Shown: positions 21,289 through 29,821 of the stretch, in pieces | Position numbering within the stretch: the first letter of the stretch is position 1 | How the letters are laid out: the number at the start of each line of letters is the position of its first letter | From: Thermoguttaceae bacterium | GTDB lineage: Bacteria; Planctomycetota; Planctomycetia; Pirellulales; Thermoguttaceae | Assembly: GCA_025060325.1 (NCBI GenBank) | Contig: JANXBW010000002.1 | Coordinates: 186,001 to 250,000 of the forward strand | Direction: 5' to 3' | Length of the DNA stretch: 64,000 nt | The notes under the pieces: model-generated | Seen by the model: only the letters and a program-made list of their open reading frames with translations | Database searches by the model: none | Told to the model about the DNA's origin: nothing | Program-made: the position numbers and the translations under genes

Positions 21289-22490
21289 TGGCGGGTCGGA
21301 TGGGCTGGACCTCAAGGGATTGTGAGCAGGGTGCGTTTGGGAAACTAAGTAGACCTTTGCCGATGAACGAACCTTTCCCTAACCTCGAACAAAAATCCTC
21401 GCCGTCGGGAGGTCCACCCACTTCGCAGCATCTGTGGACCGGTATCTGTCCCCTTCCGTTTCAAAACGCAACCAGTATCCAACTTGCCCACGGAGGTGGC
21501 GGCCGGCTGATGCGCGAGCTCATCCGCAACCTTTTTGTCCCTATCTTTTCCCGCCGAGAAGTCGCCGGTCTTTCTGACCTAGTGGGAAAACATGATAGTG
21601 CGGTGCTTCCCCTTTCCGGATTGCGGGTGGCTGTGACAACCGATAGCTATGTGGTTCGCCCGCTCTTTTTCCCAGGGGGTGATATCGGTCGGCTGGCGGT
21701 GTTTGGCACGATTAACGACCTGGCAATGGCCGGCGCCCAACCGGTGGCCCTTTCCGCCGCTTTTATCTTGGAAGAAGGCTTCCCCCTCAGTGAGCTTCTG
21801 CGGATTGTCCTTTCAATGGAGCAAGCGGCTGAGGAAGCCGGAGTCGTAATCGTCACGGGCGACACGAAGGTCGTGGATCGGGGAAAGGGAGATGGTGTTT
21901 TCATCACCACAACCGGGGTGGGTGTTGTCCCGGCGGGCGTGGACATTGGACCGCACAGAGTCAGGCCGGGCGATGCGATTATGGTCAGCGGTGATATTGG
22001 CCGACACGGCGTCGCAATCCTTTCGGTTCGGGAGGGCCTCGCCTTCCACACGGAGATCCAAAGCGACTGTGCCCCTCTGGAGCGAGCTGTGCGGGCGCTA
22101 ATATCGGCTGGTGTGGAGATCCATTGCCTGCGGGATTTGACCCGGGGCGGCTTGGCGGCCGCGCTAAACGAAATAGCTGCGGATGCGGGAGTGGGGATAG
22201 AGCTGGAAGAAAGTGCCATCCCGGTTTCCGAACCAGTACGCGCTGCCTGCGAGCTCTTGGGGCTCGATCCCCTGTACGTCGCCTGCGAAGGTCGATTGGT
22301 CTGCTTTGTACCGCCTCAGGCAGCAGACTGGGCCCGGCAAATCCTCAGCTCCTTCCCGGGCGGGGAATGTGCGGCTCAGATCGGGAAGTGCGTCAGGGAC
22401 CATCCGGGAACCGTTGTCGCGCGAGGACCATGGGGCACGGAGCGAGTGGTTGACCTCCTCTCCGGGGAGCAAATGCCCAGGATATGTTAG
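21288..22490 (+). CDS. hypE: Hydrogenase maturation protein HypE (carbamoyl dehydratase)
   Basis: HypE dehydrates the carbamoyl group received from HypF to a thiocyanate on its C-terminal Cys. The last residues PRIC, identical to the family tail, carry that Cys. The AIR-synthase-type core starts near IQLAHGGGGRLMREL and includes TDSYVVRPLFFPGGDIGRLA, the ATP site VTGDTKVVDRGKGDG and DLTRGGLAAALNEIA. Starting at ATG 21288, overlapping the hypD stop, gives 400 residues, about 60 longer at the N-terminus than E. coli HypE. ATG 21363 would give 375. The longer start is preferred only because of the overlap. Confidence 0.94.
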   Translation: MAGRMGWTSRDCEQGAFGKLSRPLPMNEPFPNLEQKSSPSGGPPTSQHLWTGICPLPFQNATSIQLAHGGGGRLMRELIRNLFVPIFSRREVAGLSDLVGKHDSAVLPLSGLRVAVTTDSYVVRPLFFPGGDIGRLAVFGTINDLAMAGAQPVALSAAFILEEGFPLSELLRIVLSMEQAAEEAGVVIVTGDTKVVDRGKGDGVFITTTGVGVVPAGVDIGPHRVRPGDAIMVSGDIGRHGVAILSVREGLAFHTEIQSDCAPLERAVRALISAGVEIHCLRDLTRGGLAAALNEIAADAGVGIELEESAIPVSEPVRAACELLGLDPLYVACEGRLVCFVPPQAADWARQILSSFPGGECAAQIGKCVRDHPGTVVARGPWGTERVVDLLSGEQMPRIC

Positions 22491-22608
22491 GAGGATGCCC
22501 GCATTTGCCCATGCTCGGGAAAATCGCTGGCCAACCGGGCAAGAGTAGCCCGCGGCGAGCTTGACCAAAGCTTGGCTGCAACTTCAGGGGCCAAGGCGCA
22601 AACGCTCA

Positions 22609-23634
22609 ATGATCAAAATAGTCAACTTCACAAAACACTACGGCCAAAGGGTAGCTGTCGATCGGCTCAACCTCCTTATTGAGCCAGGGGAGATCTTCGG
22701 GTTCGTCGGGCCTAATGGCGCCGGTAAGACAACAACCATTCGCTTCTTGGCCACTCTGATCCGGCCAACTGAAGGCGAGGGATGGATTTGCGGTTATAGC
22801 GTGGTACGCGAGCCGCTTGCCGCCCGCCGTGTACTTGGCTATATGCCAGACAGCTTCGGCGCCTACTTGGGTATGCGGGTGAAGGATTTCTTAGAGTTCT
22901 TCGCGGAGATCCACGGAGTACCCCGTCCTCTGCGGAAGCAGGCGATTTCGCGCGTGGGGGATCGGCTGGAATTAGGCCCGGTATGGAACGAATACGTCAC
23001 CCGGCTATCCCGAGGAATGAAACAGCGGCTGTCATTAGCCCAGGCCCTTATCCACGATCCACCCGTGCTAATCCTCGACGAGCCTGCAAGTGGGCTGGAC
23101 CCGAAAGCGCGGATTGAGCTCAAGCGGCTACTACTTGAACTGAGAGCTGCCGGCAAAACCATCTTGATTTCGAGCCACATCCTTGCCGAGCTTGCCGACT
23201 GGGCGACTACGGTCGGGATTATCCACAAAGGTCGATTGCTCCTTCGCGGACCGCTCCGCGTGGTCGCTCAGCACTTACGACCGGTTCGGCGAATTCACAT
23301 TCGCTTTTCTTCTGATCCGGAAAAGGTGATTCGCATAGTGGAGTCGATCCCGGGTGTCCGCTGGGTGCTTCCTCAAGATGGGGCGGTTACGGCGGAGTTG
23401 GAAGCAGGCGACAGTCAGCTGGCCGACCTCTTGCGGAAGCTTGTGAAAGAAGATGTACAGGTGTTTAACTTTGCCGAGGAGGAACCTTCGCTGGAGGAGA
23501 TCTTCCTCTTGGCAACCGGAGCAGGCGGACCCGGGTCGGCCGAGCTACCGGGGTTGGGATCAAGCACTTATCGCCAGGCTGACGGCGGCTTAACTGGCGG
23601 GGGCGAGTTTACCAGCACATTGGCAACAAGCTAA
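22609..23634 (+). CDS. ABC transporter ATP-binding protein without adjacent permease
   Basis: This is a cytoplasmic ATPase of the ABC-2 exporter type, 341 residues from ATG 22609. Walker A is GPNGAGKTTT, the signature LSRGMKQRLSLAQAL and Walker B LILDEPASGLD, followed by the switch His region ISSHILAELAD. The roughly 110-residue C-terminal part after the ATPase domain matches the usual regulatory tail of this family (CcmA/NatA-like). No membrane partner lies on either side. The upstream neighbour is hypE at 118 bp, and a 900-bp non-coding region follows. Role unknown: drug, lipid or polysaccharide export, or gliding-type systems, are all possible. Confidence 0.9.
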   Translation: MIKIVNFTKHYGQRVAVDRLNLLIEPGEIFGFVGPNGAGKTTTIRFLATLIRPTEGEGWICGYSVVREPLAARRVLGYMPDSFGAYLGMRVKDFLEFFAEIHGVPRPLRKQAISRVGDRLELGPVWNEYVTRLSRGMKQRLSLAQALIHDPPVLILDEPASGLDPKARIELKRLLLELRAAGKTILISSHILAELADWATTVGIIHKGRLLLRGPLRVVAQHLRPVRRIHIRFSSDPEKVIRIVESIPGVRWVLPQDGAVTAELEAGDSQLADLLRKLVKEDVQVFNFAEEEPSLEEIFLLATGAGGPGSAELPGLGSSTYRQADGGLTGGGEFTSTLATS

Positions 23635-23943
23635 GGCTTTCGCCGCGACAAAAAAGGTGCTCTCAGCTGGGCCGAACACCGGGGGCGATCATACCTCCCG
23701 AACAAAGTTGCCTCGAGGGGGCGGCCGGTGAAAAGAGCAAGCAACTCCGGAAAGGTGCCGGGCGGGCCGACACTTCAAGAAGCTCGCTTTTAGGTTAAAA
23801 GCTGAACCGTAATCCGGCAAAAACGACGTTTCGACAATTTCCCGGCCGCGCTCTTAATCATTCGCTTATCGACCACCTACGGGGGACGCGCCTCAAAGCC
23901 TCTGCCGCAAAATGCGCCATTAGCGGGGGACGGATATTGCGAG

Positions 23944-23989
23944 ATCGTTTGCCGCTTGAACCGCCGGCCATACTTGCGGCGGTAACGAT
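23944..23989. repeat. Two-part inverted repeat (6 bp + 7 bp)
   Basis: ATCGTT at 23944 pairs with AACGAT at 23984, and ACCGCCG at 23960 pairs with CGGCGGT at 23977. The inner stem closes a 10-base loop, and ten unpaired bases separate the two stems on the left arm. The collinear stems suggest an RNA helix with a one-sided bulge. Confidence 0.6.
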
Positions 23990-24078
23990 TCCATTGTCTT
24001 TCTATACTTCCAGCGGTCTTCTTCCCTAAGTTCCAAATTGGCAAAGCCTTACGCACAAGACCCTTCTTGTCGGTGCTA

Positions 24079-24099
24079 CCAGTTGGCATGGCCAACTGG
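24079..24099. repeat. Perfect 9-bp inverted repeat, 3-base loop
   Basis: CCAGTTGGC at 24079 is the exact complement of GCCAACTGG at 24091, with ATG between. No T run follows on either strand, so it is not a simple terminator. Confidence 0.75.
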
Positions 24100-24119
24100 A
24101 CACCTGGGAAATTGAACTT

Positions 24120-24156
24120 GAGTCGTAACCTTCAGCAAAGAAACAGGTTACGACTC
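24120..24156. repeat. Perfect 12-bp inverted repeat, 13-base loop
   Basis: GAGTCGTAACCT at 24120-24131 is the exact complement of AGGTTACGACTC at 24145-24156. With equal base frequencies fewer than 0.1 such repeats (loop 20 or less) are expected in 64 kb. The sequence after it, TACGTCTTTTCGAC, is only mildly T-rich. It is a hairpin or a protein-binding dyad. Confidence 0.8.
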
Positions 24157-24381
24157 TACGTCTTTTCGACTATCTCTTGGCGTCTTCGGACCTAAACCGG
24201 CCGAAACCTGTCCCCAAGTGCGGAGCCTACCAGCTAATGGATTGACCACTTTTTTTGGTGACATTGTTCCCCCCATGCCAGGGGCACAAATGAGCGTACC
24301 CCCAATACAAGGGGGAAATCTGTCCTGGACACCTCGAGCTTGGTCAACAGCCGCGCCGTTACCGTGCGACCGACCCGTTCG

Positions 24382-24393
24382 GATTGCGCAATC
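24382..24393. promoter_or_regulatory. 12-bp palindrome, possible operator
   Basis: GATTGCGCAATC is a perfect palindrome about 145 bp upstream of the RHH-like gene. Palindromes of 12 bp occur by chance about every 4 kb, so only its position makes it interesting: RHH proteins commonly bind such sites and regulate themselves. Confidence 0.3.
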
Positions 24394-24407
24394 GTCAAAG
24401 TCCTCTT

Positions 24408-24430
24408 GCTTGCGCTAGCAGAATGCAAGC
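24408..24430. repeat. 6-bp inverted repeat in the leader region
   Basis: GCTTGC at 24408 pairs with GCAAGC at 24425 across an 11-base loop. A flanking CTTGC/GCAAG pair (24405, 24432) can extend it. It is the last dyad before the ribosome site of the RHH-like gene. Confidence 0.4.
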
Positions 24431-24538
24431 GGCAAGACACAGTTACAGCCAGTTCTCGCGGACAGGAGCACTCTCTGCCGGCCGAGGGTCCTCGCAACTA
24501 ACTAGGAGACAGTTCCAGCCAAAGGAGGGACAAAAACC

Positions 24539-25138
24539 ATGACGCTCGAACAAGAAAGGCGAGCAATCGGGGCATACGCCGCTCCCGATTCCTCAGAATC
24601 TCTTGACGCAGACCTTGGGCCAGCTGGGGAAACTAGCTCAGAATCGGTCATGGTCGAAGAGCCGGCGGCTGTCGACCCGGAAGCTACCCGCCAAATCTTG
24701 GCGGCAGCAAGGAAGCTGTACGAGGAGCGGTGTAGCTGGGCCAAGTTTTATCAGCAGATTTTGGGCACTAACGGCCTCATTCACCGATTATTTCCCACTG
24801 CGGAAAGCCAGACGGCCTTCCGCCGCAGCAAGGCGTACGGGGAAATTCAGCGGATGCTGGCGGCCCTTAGCGGTCGAAGGCTCCGTCGCCGCCGCACTGA
24901 GCAACCGATCAAAATCATCACGGTGCGCGTGCCCGAAAGCGTTCATGCCGAGCTTGCTCGGGAAGCCGCTTTGAAGGGCCTTAGCGTCAATCAGCTGTGT
25001 GTCATCAAACTGGTGCAACTAATCGAGGCGGAGGCTTTGGCCGCGGGAAATCCACCCCCACTCACCGAAGCCAGCTCCTCGGCTGAACCACCAACCTCTA
25101 CCTCGCATCCCAATGAGTCCCAAGCCGGGGCAAGCTAG
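24539..25138 (+). CDS. Uncharacterised protein with C-terminal ribbon-helix-helix-like segment
   Basis: ATG 24539 has an excellent ribosome site (AAAGGAGGG). The 199-residue product has an acidic, disordered-looking N-terminus (1-45) and a helical middle (about 48-110, KLYEERCSWAKFYQQILG). A very basic stretch follows (RRLRRRR, 113-119). Then comes a segment at 124-165, IITVRVPESVHAELA then LSVNQL, that fits the strand-helix-helix pattern of CopG/HicB-type DNA-binding domains. The tail is Ser/Pro-rich. I do not recognise the family. It stands alone, preceded by the dyad-rich region. DNA binding and self-regulation are inferences. No toxin-like neighbour is seen, so a toxin-antitoxin role is not supported. 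Confidence 0.75.
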   Translation: MTLEQERRAIGAYAAPDSSESLDADLGPAGETSSESVMVEEPAAVDPEATRQILAAARKLYEERCSWAKFYQQILGTNGLIHRLFPTAESQTAFRRSKAYGEIQRMLAALSGRRLRRRRTEQPIKIITVRVPESVHAELAREAALKGLSVNQLCVIKLVQLIEAEALAAGNPPPLTEASSSAEPPTSTSHPNESQAGAS

Positions 25139-25296
25139 GCCGAGGCTCTAAGCACCTCATTTGGTCTCTTGAGACAAGAGTCACTGCGAAGTTCACTGGC
25201 ACGCGCGGCTGCAGGTCGGTAGGCCAGCGGGAGCTTTTAACGGCCTTAGAAAAATGGTTATCCGGGAGGAGTAAGCCGGACCGGTTATTGCTAGAA

Positions 25297-26373
25297 CTAG
25301 AAACAGATGTCAACTGACCTTCTTACCCCAAGTGACTGAGCTACCTGGACTACGCGTTGACGAAGTTGCGTCAAATACCGGGCCCTGGTAGTTTCATCGA
25401 AAAGGAGCCTACGATACCAGCCCACAAGCCCTGGAAAGTGAGCCTCCAGAAGGCGGCAAACGCTTTCCCAGACCTTGGGGCGACGATTAAAGGCGTCGAC
25501 GCATATTTCCTCCGCCCCGGCCTCTAAACCCACTTCCATCATGCGGCGAAGCTCCTGCCTATTGTCGGATAGCGCCGGCAAAATCGGAGCGATCATCAAG
25601 GTTGTCTTTAATCCACAAGCACGAGCCGCTCGGAGCACCTCTAACCGTTTCGCCGGCGGAGCGGCCCTTGGTTCCCATAGATGGGCAAGCTCCTCGTCGA
25701 GCGTGCTCAGAGAAATACCTACCGTCACAGGCCGATCCGCGAAGGAATCGAGATCCTGCAGAATCAGCTGACTTTTTGTGAGGATGCTTATTGAAAACCC
25801 GTAGGCGAGAAGAAGTTCCGCAGATTTTCGAGAAAGCCGGTAGACTGCCTCGACCGGCTGCCAACCGTCGCAAGCACTACTCATAAACACCCGGCCAGGC
25901 CGCAGCCGCCGCAGTTGCCGGCGCAGGGCCTCAAGCACCCCCAGCTTGACGTCGACAAATTGCCCCCACGGTTCGGTGCGCGGATAAAATCTTTGGATGA
26001 ATCGAGCGTAGCAATAGACACACCCGTGGGCACAGCCGCCGTAACAATTGAGGGTGTAGTCACAAATCGCACTTACGTTTAATGCCGTGCGACATGGCCG
26101 GAACCGGATGACGATTCCCTCAGGCCTGCAAGGCTCGCTTGAGCCTCCTTCTTTGGTGGAAGCGTCATTTGTAAATAAAGCTCCCGGAGGGCAGTCCCGT
26201 GGCAAATCCTGATACCGCTCGCCCGCTTCCCCTTGCCAAAGAAGAGGTAACTTGAGTTCCGGCGGATCGGCCAACGCTTCGCGCCAAGGCCCATTTTCGC
26301 CACAGGCTTTGCTTGTCGGAGGAACTTGCTTTTCGCGGCTGTCAGTCATATCTGGCCAAACTCGGGGCCTCAA
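25297..26373 (-). CDS. Radical SAM protein of the spore photoproduct lyase / Rv2578c type
   Basis: This is an iron-sulfur radical SAM enzyme of 358 residues. The cluster motif is Cys114-x3-Cys118-x2-Cys121 within GGCAHGCVYCYAR, as in SPL-like proteins (CxxxCxxC). Other family features are TLNCYGG before it, SSACDGWQPVE, ILTKSQLILQDLD and VGISLSTLDEEL. The N-terminal 80 residues are Pro- and charge-rich and not conserved. An in-frame ATG at 26349 is an alternative start. Proteins of this group are widespread and mostly uncharacterised, so repair of thymine photoproducts should not be assumed. It has no operon partner. Confidence 0.85.
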   Translation of the reverse strand: MRPRVWPDMTDSREKQVPPTSKACGENGPWREALADPPELKLPLLWQGEAGERYQDLPRDCPPGALFTNDASTKEGGSSEPCRPEGIVIRFRPCRTALNVSAICDYTLNCYGGCAHGCVYCYARFIQRFYPRTEPWGQFVDVKLGVLEALRRQLRRLRPGRVFMSSACDGWQPVEAVYRLSRKSAELLLAYGFSISILTKSQLILQDLDSFADRPVTVGISLSTLDEELAHLWEPRAAPPAKRLEVLRAARACGLKTTLMIAPILPALSDNRQELRRMMEVGLEAGAEEICVDAFNRRPKVWESVCRLLEAHFPGLVGWYRRLLFDETTRARYLTQLRQRVVQVAQSLGVRRSVDICF

Positions 26374-26872
26374 GGAACAGAGTTATCTAGCACCACCCGC
26401 CCGCGTAAGTTACGAACCTTGCCCAATTCTTTCAGTACCTGGACATTTGGCAACCTCCTAAGTCTGGGACCACTTGCAGGCCGACTGCCCCGATAAAGGC
26501 ATGCGCCCAGCCCAAATTTGCTTTTCGCGTGAGGTTAGGCGTAGATTGCTTCCGGCAAAGCTTTCGCAAGCACCAATCCTCGATTATAAACTCGCTTGCA
26601 TCTGCCGGCTTTGGTCGCGGATTTCGGCGGGTCATCTCAGGGTGCCAGCACATCTGTGAGAACGCGGACAAAGCTTAGCTTGCGCCTTACCGGTCCGCCA
26701 GCTTAAAGCCAAGGCAGCAAGCGTAAAGCCGGAAGCTCGGCAAAGGGGACGGTATAGGGGGGACTTGAGTTGATAAAGACGGTGGGGTCACTTCGGGCTC
26801 CCCTTTTTGGCCATTTATTGGTTTTTTTGAGGCGGGATACTTTTCCCCTAAGAGGCCCACTCCGGAGAAGTA
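26374..26872. other. Divergent intergenic region, no gene seen
   Basis: This is about 500 bp between divergent genes. An imperfect hairpin lies at 26552-26586 (GATTG with CAATC, plus an inner CTT/AAG). A GGGG/CCCC pair followed by TTTTT is near 26787-26811. It is too weak to call a terminator, and no plus-strand gene precedes it. Promoters were not resolved. Confidence 0.4.
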
Positions 26873-28219
26873 GTGGTTATGACTCAGAGGATGACTGAGC
26901 TCGTAGCAAGCGGCGTCTGCCGGCGGAAGTGGCTGTTCGGCCTAGCAGGTTCGCTGGCCTGGCAGGTGCTAGGTTTGCCCAAGGCCTTTGGCCAGGCCGG
27001 CAGCGCTGGCCTCCACGCCGGGATCGCACCGCCGTCGCTTGCCGCCGAAAAGGTTCGGCAACTGCTTCAGGCAAAGTTCTCCGTTCGCAAGATCACGCGA
27101 GGGCCTCGATTCCACTGGTTCGGCTACTACGACAAATGGCAGTTTGATCCTACCGATCGCTACCTCCTTGGGATGGAGGTAACATTTGATCTGCGATCGC
27201 CGCGGCCGGAAGACGAAATCCGCATCGGGATGATCGACACAGCGGAAGGAGACCGATGGATCGAATTGGACAAAAGTTCAGCATGGTGTTGGCAGCAAGG
27301 GTGCATGCTCCAGTGGTTGCCCGGCTCGCAAAGTGAGATTATCTGGAACGATCGCAGCCGGGACGGGTACGTGTCCCATATCCTGGACGTCAAAACCGGG
27401 CGGAAACGTACCCTTCCCTTACCTGTTTACGCCGTAAGTCCCGATTCGCGCTGGGCGGTGACGCTTGATTTCCGGCGGCTAGCTCATGCGCGACCCGGCT
27501 ACGGCTACGCTGGTTTCCCCGATCCCTTTGCTCACATCCCTGCCCCCGCAGAAAGCGGCATTTGGTGGATGGACCTGGTAACAGGTGACCACCGTCTCGT
27601 TATTTCCTTGGCGGATCTGGCGGCTATTCCTTTTCCCAAAGAGGAGAATTCCCGAGCTACCCATTGGTTCAATCATCTGTTGGTCAGTCCCGGTGGGGAG
27701 CGCTTTGTGTTTTTGCACCGGTGGCGGCAGCCCGGTGCTTCCCGGTGGTTAACCCGGATGGTGACAGCTGGGCCTGACGGAAGCGGTCTTCGAATCCTTG
27801 ATGACAACGGCGTCACGTCCCATTTCATTTGGCGGGATGCATCTCACATCCTGGCATGGTCTGGCCGAGAGGCGCCCGGCGCTTTTTACGTTTTTGCCGA
27901 CACTCCGGAGCGTCAGGTCCAGCTTGTCTACACACATGTAGACGGTCACTGTAGTTATCTTCCGGGCGGCGAGTGGATAGTTTGCGATACCTATCCCGAC
28001 GCCGATCGGCTCCAGCACGTCTATTTGTACCACGTGCCTTCTGGGCAAAAGGTCCCGGTTGGTTCGTTTTATTCGCCCCCTCAGTTTGCCGGGGAATGGC
28101 GCTGCGACACGCATCCCCGGGTCAGCCGGTCAGGGAAATGGATCTGCATCGATTCCCCCGACGAGAAGGAAGGTCGGCAAATGTTATTAATCGACCTTTC
28201 CCCAATTTGGGAAGCCTAA
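26873..28219 (+). CDS. Secreted beta-propeller-like protein
   Basis: This exported 448-residue protein has a twin-Arg-containing signal (RRKWLFGLAGSLAWQVLG) that could use Sec or Tat. GTG 26873 lies five bases after GGAG and ATG 26879 is in frame, so either may start it. The mature part shows repeated blade-like segments (MLQWLPGSQSEIIWND, YAVSPDSRWAVTLD, HILAWSGREAPGAFYVF). Conserved-looking His/Trp residues occur in RFHWFGYYDKWQFD and HWFNHLLVSPGG. This recalls the propeller fold of oligogalacturonate lyases (PL22) and TolB-like proteins, but I cannot confirm the metal site. Enzyme activity is therefore unassigned. Confidence 0.75.
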   Translation: MVMTQRMTELVASGVCRRKWLFGLAGSLAWQVLGLPKAFGQAGSAGLHAGIAPPSLAAEKVRQLLQAKFSVRKITRGPRFHWFGYYDKWQFDPTDRYLLGMEVTFDLRSPRPEDEIRIGMIDTAEGDRWIELDKSSAWCWQQGCMLQWLPGSQSEIIWNDRSRDGYVSHILDVKTGRKRTLPLPVYAVSPDSRWAVTLDFRRLAHARPGYGYAGFPDPFAHIPAPAESGIWWMDLVTGDHRLVISLADLAAIPFPKEENSRATHWFNHLLVSPGGERFVFLHRWRQPGASRWLTRMVTAGPDGSGLRILDDNGVTSHFIWRDASHILAWSGREAPGAFYVFADTPERQVQLVYTHVDGHCSYLPGGEWIVCDTYPDADRLQHVYLYHVPSGQKVPVGSFYSPPQFAGEWRCDTHPRVSRSGKWICIDSPDEKEGRQMLLIDLSPIWEA

Positions 28220-28541
28220 GAGGACCTCGACCGTTCCTGCGTTTGCGAAAGACTCCGGGCCCCTCAAGATGGGAAAGCCCGACGGGATAGCTCGTCGACA
28301 AGTTCCCAGGACGGAAAACACCAAAGATGCTTCTCGGGGTGCATCGTACGACATTTATCCCGGGAACAAGTCCGGAAGTTAGACAGTATTGCGTAAGCGC
28401 CCAGGACGCCCTCGAGAATAGGTCCGGTGAACGACCAGCCCACCAAAGAACACAGCCGAATTCTTGACGCAACTCATAGGTAAAGTCACCAATAGCTCGA
28501 TCAGCACGCGGAGAAGTCCCCAAGCGGTCGACAAGACGTTT
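28220..28541. other. Convergent intergenic region, no gene seen
   Basis: This is 322 bp between the ends of the propeller gene and the epimerase-like gene. A 5-bp stem (CGGGC near 28256, GCCCG near 28277) is present but lacks a T run, so no terminator is called. Confidence 0.4.
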
Positions 28542-29585
28542 TCAAATCCAGCCGGCCTGGCGGTACCACTCGGCGGTTTGTCGCAGTCTTTCCAGTAGCG
28601 GAAAGGCGGGGGCAAAACCAAGTTGTTCGGCTGCTTTCCGCCCCGAGCAAGCCCACGATCCAGAGGTGATCTCTCGGGCCTTATCCCAATCCAGGTACAT
28701 CGGCTTTCGTCGCAAGCGCTCAAGGCACTCGACACAGGTGGCAATCATCCATACACCTGGTGCCGCCACACGGATGATCCAGACTCTATTGCGGCCGAAG
28801 ACCTTTCCCAGAAGTCGGCCGACTTCGGCCCAGCTGGGAAACTCCGGCCCAGCCGCATAATAAACTCCCCGCCCAAGCTGCGCCAGGTCCGCGGAAGAGA
28901 GCTTGTCTGGCTGTCCCCTAAGCGGCTCAAGCCGTTCCCCGCGCTCGGCGGCCAGAATGAGAAGGTGGACCAAATCCTCGGCATGAATCAGGGAGTATTG
29001 CCGGCGTCCCCAGCCCGGGGCTAAGTGAACTCCCCAACGATAGACACTACGAAACATAGGCACACTATTGGGGTCATGAGGACCAAAGACTACTGGGGGG
29101 CGAACCACCGTGATCGGGACCTGGCCGGCGTAGCGACGGGCAGCCATTTCGCCAGCCAGCTTGCTTCGGCCATAAAAGGACACCGGCCGAGGCGGGTCTT
29201 CTTCGCGACGAGGTTGTCCAAATTTTGACGGGCCAGCGGCCGCAAGGGAGGAGACCACAATTAGTACCGGAGGCCGATCCTGGGCCGCGCAGGCCGCTGC
29301 CATATGAGCTACGCCCAGTTCGTTAATCTTCCACAAATCCCGCGGATTCAAAGTCCGCGTCACCCCCGCGACATGGTAAACAACATCCTTACCGCGGACC
29401 GCCGGGGCAAGTAGCTCGGGCGAAAGGAGATCTCCTTCCGCCAACTTGACACCTAGCTGCCGCAACTTGTCCACGCGAGAAGTACTGCGCACGAGGACGG
29501 TGACATCATCGCCCCGCTCGACGAGTTTGCAAACCAAGTTAAATCCGATAAACCCGCTTCCTCCTGTCACCAAAACCGAAGCCAT
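28542..29585 (-). CDS. NAD-dependent epimerase/dehydratase family protein (extended SDR)
   Basis: This oxidoreductase has the extended SDR fold, 347 residues. The N-terminal cofactor motif is VTGGSGFIGFNLV. The pattern VVYHVAGVTRTLNPRDLWKINELG and the active-site SFYGRSKLAGE (Tyr-x3-Lys) resemble dihydroflavonol-4-reductase-like and sterol-dehydrogenase-like members, with FGPHDPNSVPMF after it. The substrate is unknown; sugar nucleotides, steroid or hopanoid precursors are the usual guesses for this subgroup. ATG 29585 has no clear Shine-Dalgarno. It stands alone on the minus strand. Confidence 0.85.
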   Translation of the reverse strand: MASVLVTGGSGFIGFNLVCKLVERGDDVTVLVRSTSRVDKLRQLGVKLAEGDLLSPELLAPAVRGKDVVYHVAGVTRTLNPRDLWKINELGVAHMAAACAAQDRPPVLIVVSSLAAAGPSKFGQPRREEDPPRPVSFYGRSKLAGEMAARRYAGQVPITVVRPPVVFGPHDPNSVPMFRSVYRWGVHLAPGWGRRQYSLIHAEDLVHLLILAAERGERLEPLRGQPDKLSSADLAQLGRGVYYAAGPEFPSWAEVGRLLGKVFGRNRVWIIRVAAPGVWMIATCVECLERLRRKPMYLDWDKAREITSGSWACSGRKAAEQLGFAPAFPLLERLRQTAEWYRQAGWI

Positions 29586-29821
29586 TCGTCCATCCCACCC
29601 TGGCGATCATCTCATGCTTCCGCCAATACACACGACCCTGTCAAACCGGGCTCTATCCGCAAAAAGATTTGGCGCATTTGTTGCGGAGAGGCGTTCGCAC
29701 GTTAAAGCCGGTATAACATGCAGCTCTAGCCCAGGGACGCCGCTTGGCTTTCAAAGACAACTGTCAACAAGCTTAAGTTCCTCGCCGCATGGACTGTAGG
29801 CGGTAGGAGGCAACACCCCCG

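Larger units (their letters stand above)
23635..24538. other. Structured intergenic region rich in inverted repeats
   Basis: This is 904 bp with no accepted gene. From 23944 onward it holds a series of dyads listed separately: 23944-23989, 24079-24099, 24120-24156, 24382-24393 and 24408-24430. There are also two simple C/G hairpins, CCCC at 24271 with GGGG at 24281 and CCCCC at 24299 with GGGGG at 24311. The density is far above that of other gaps here. It could be a structured leader of the downstream gene, an independent RNA or a DNA-level regulatory site. Confidence 0.7.

Noticed and set aside
23877-24089. Basic 70-residue frame on minus inside the structured gap
   Set aside because: No ribosome site; the sequence is crossed by strong inverted repeats that explain its pattern better than a protein does.
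24539-25138. RHH-like gene as an antitoxin of a toxin-antitoxin pair
   Set aside because: At 199 residues it is long for an antitoxin, and no toxin-like gene adjoins it on either side.
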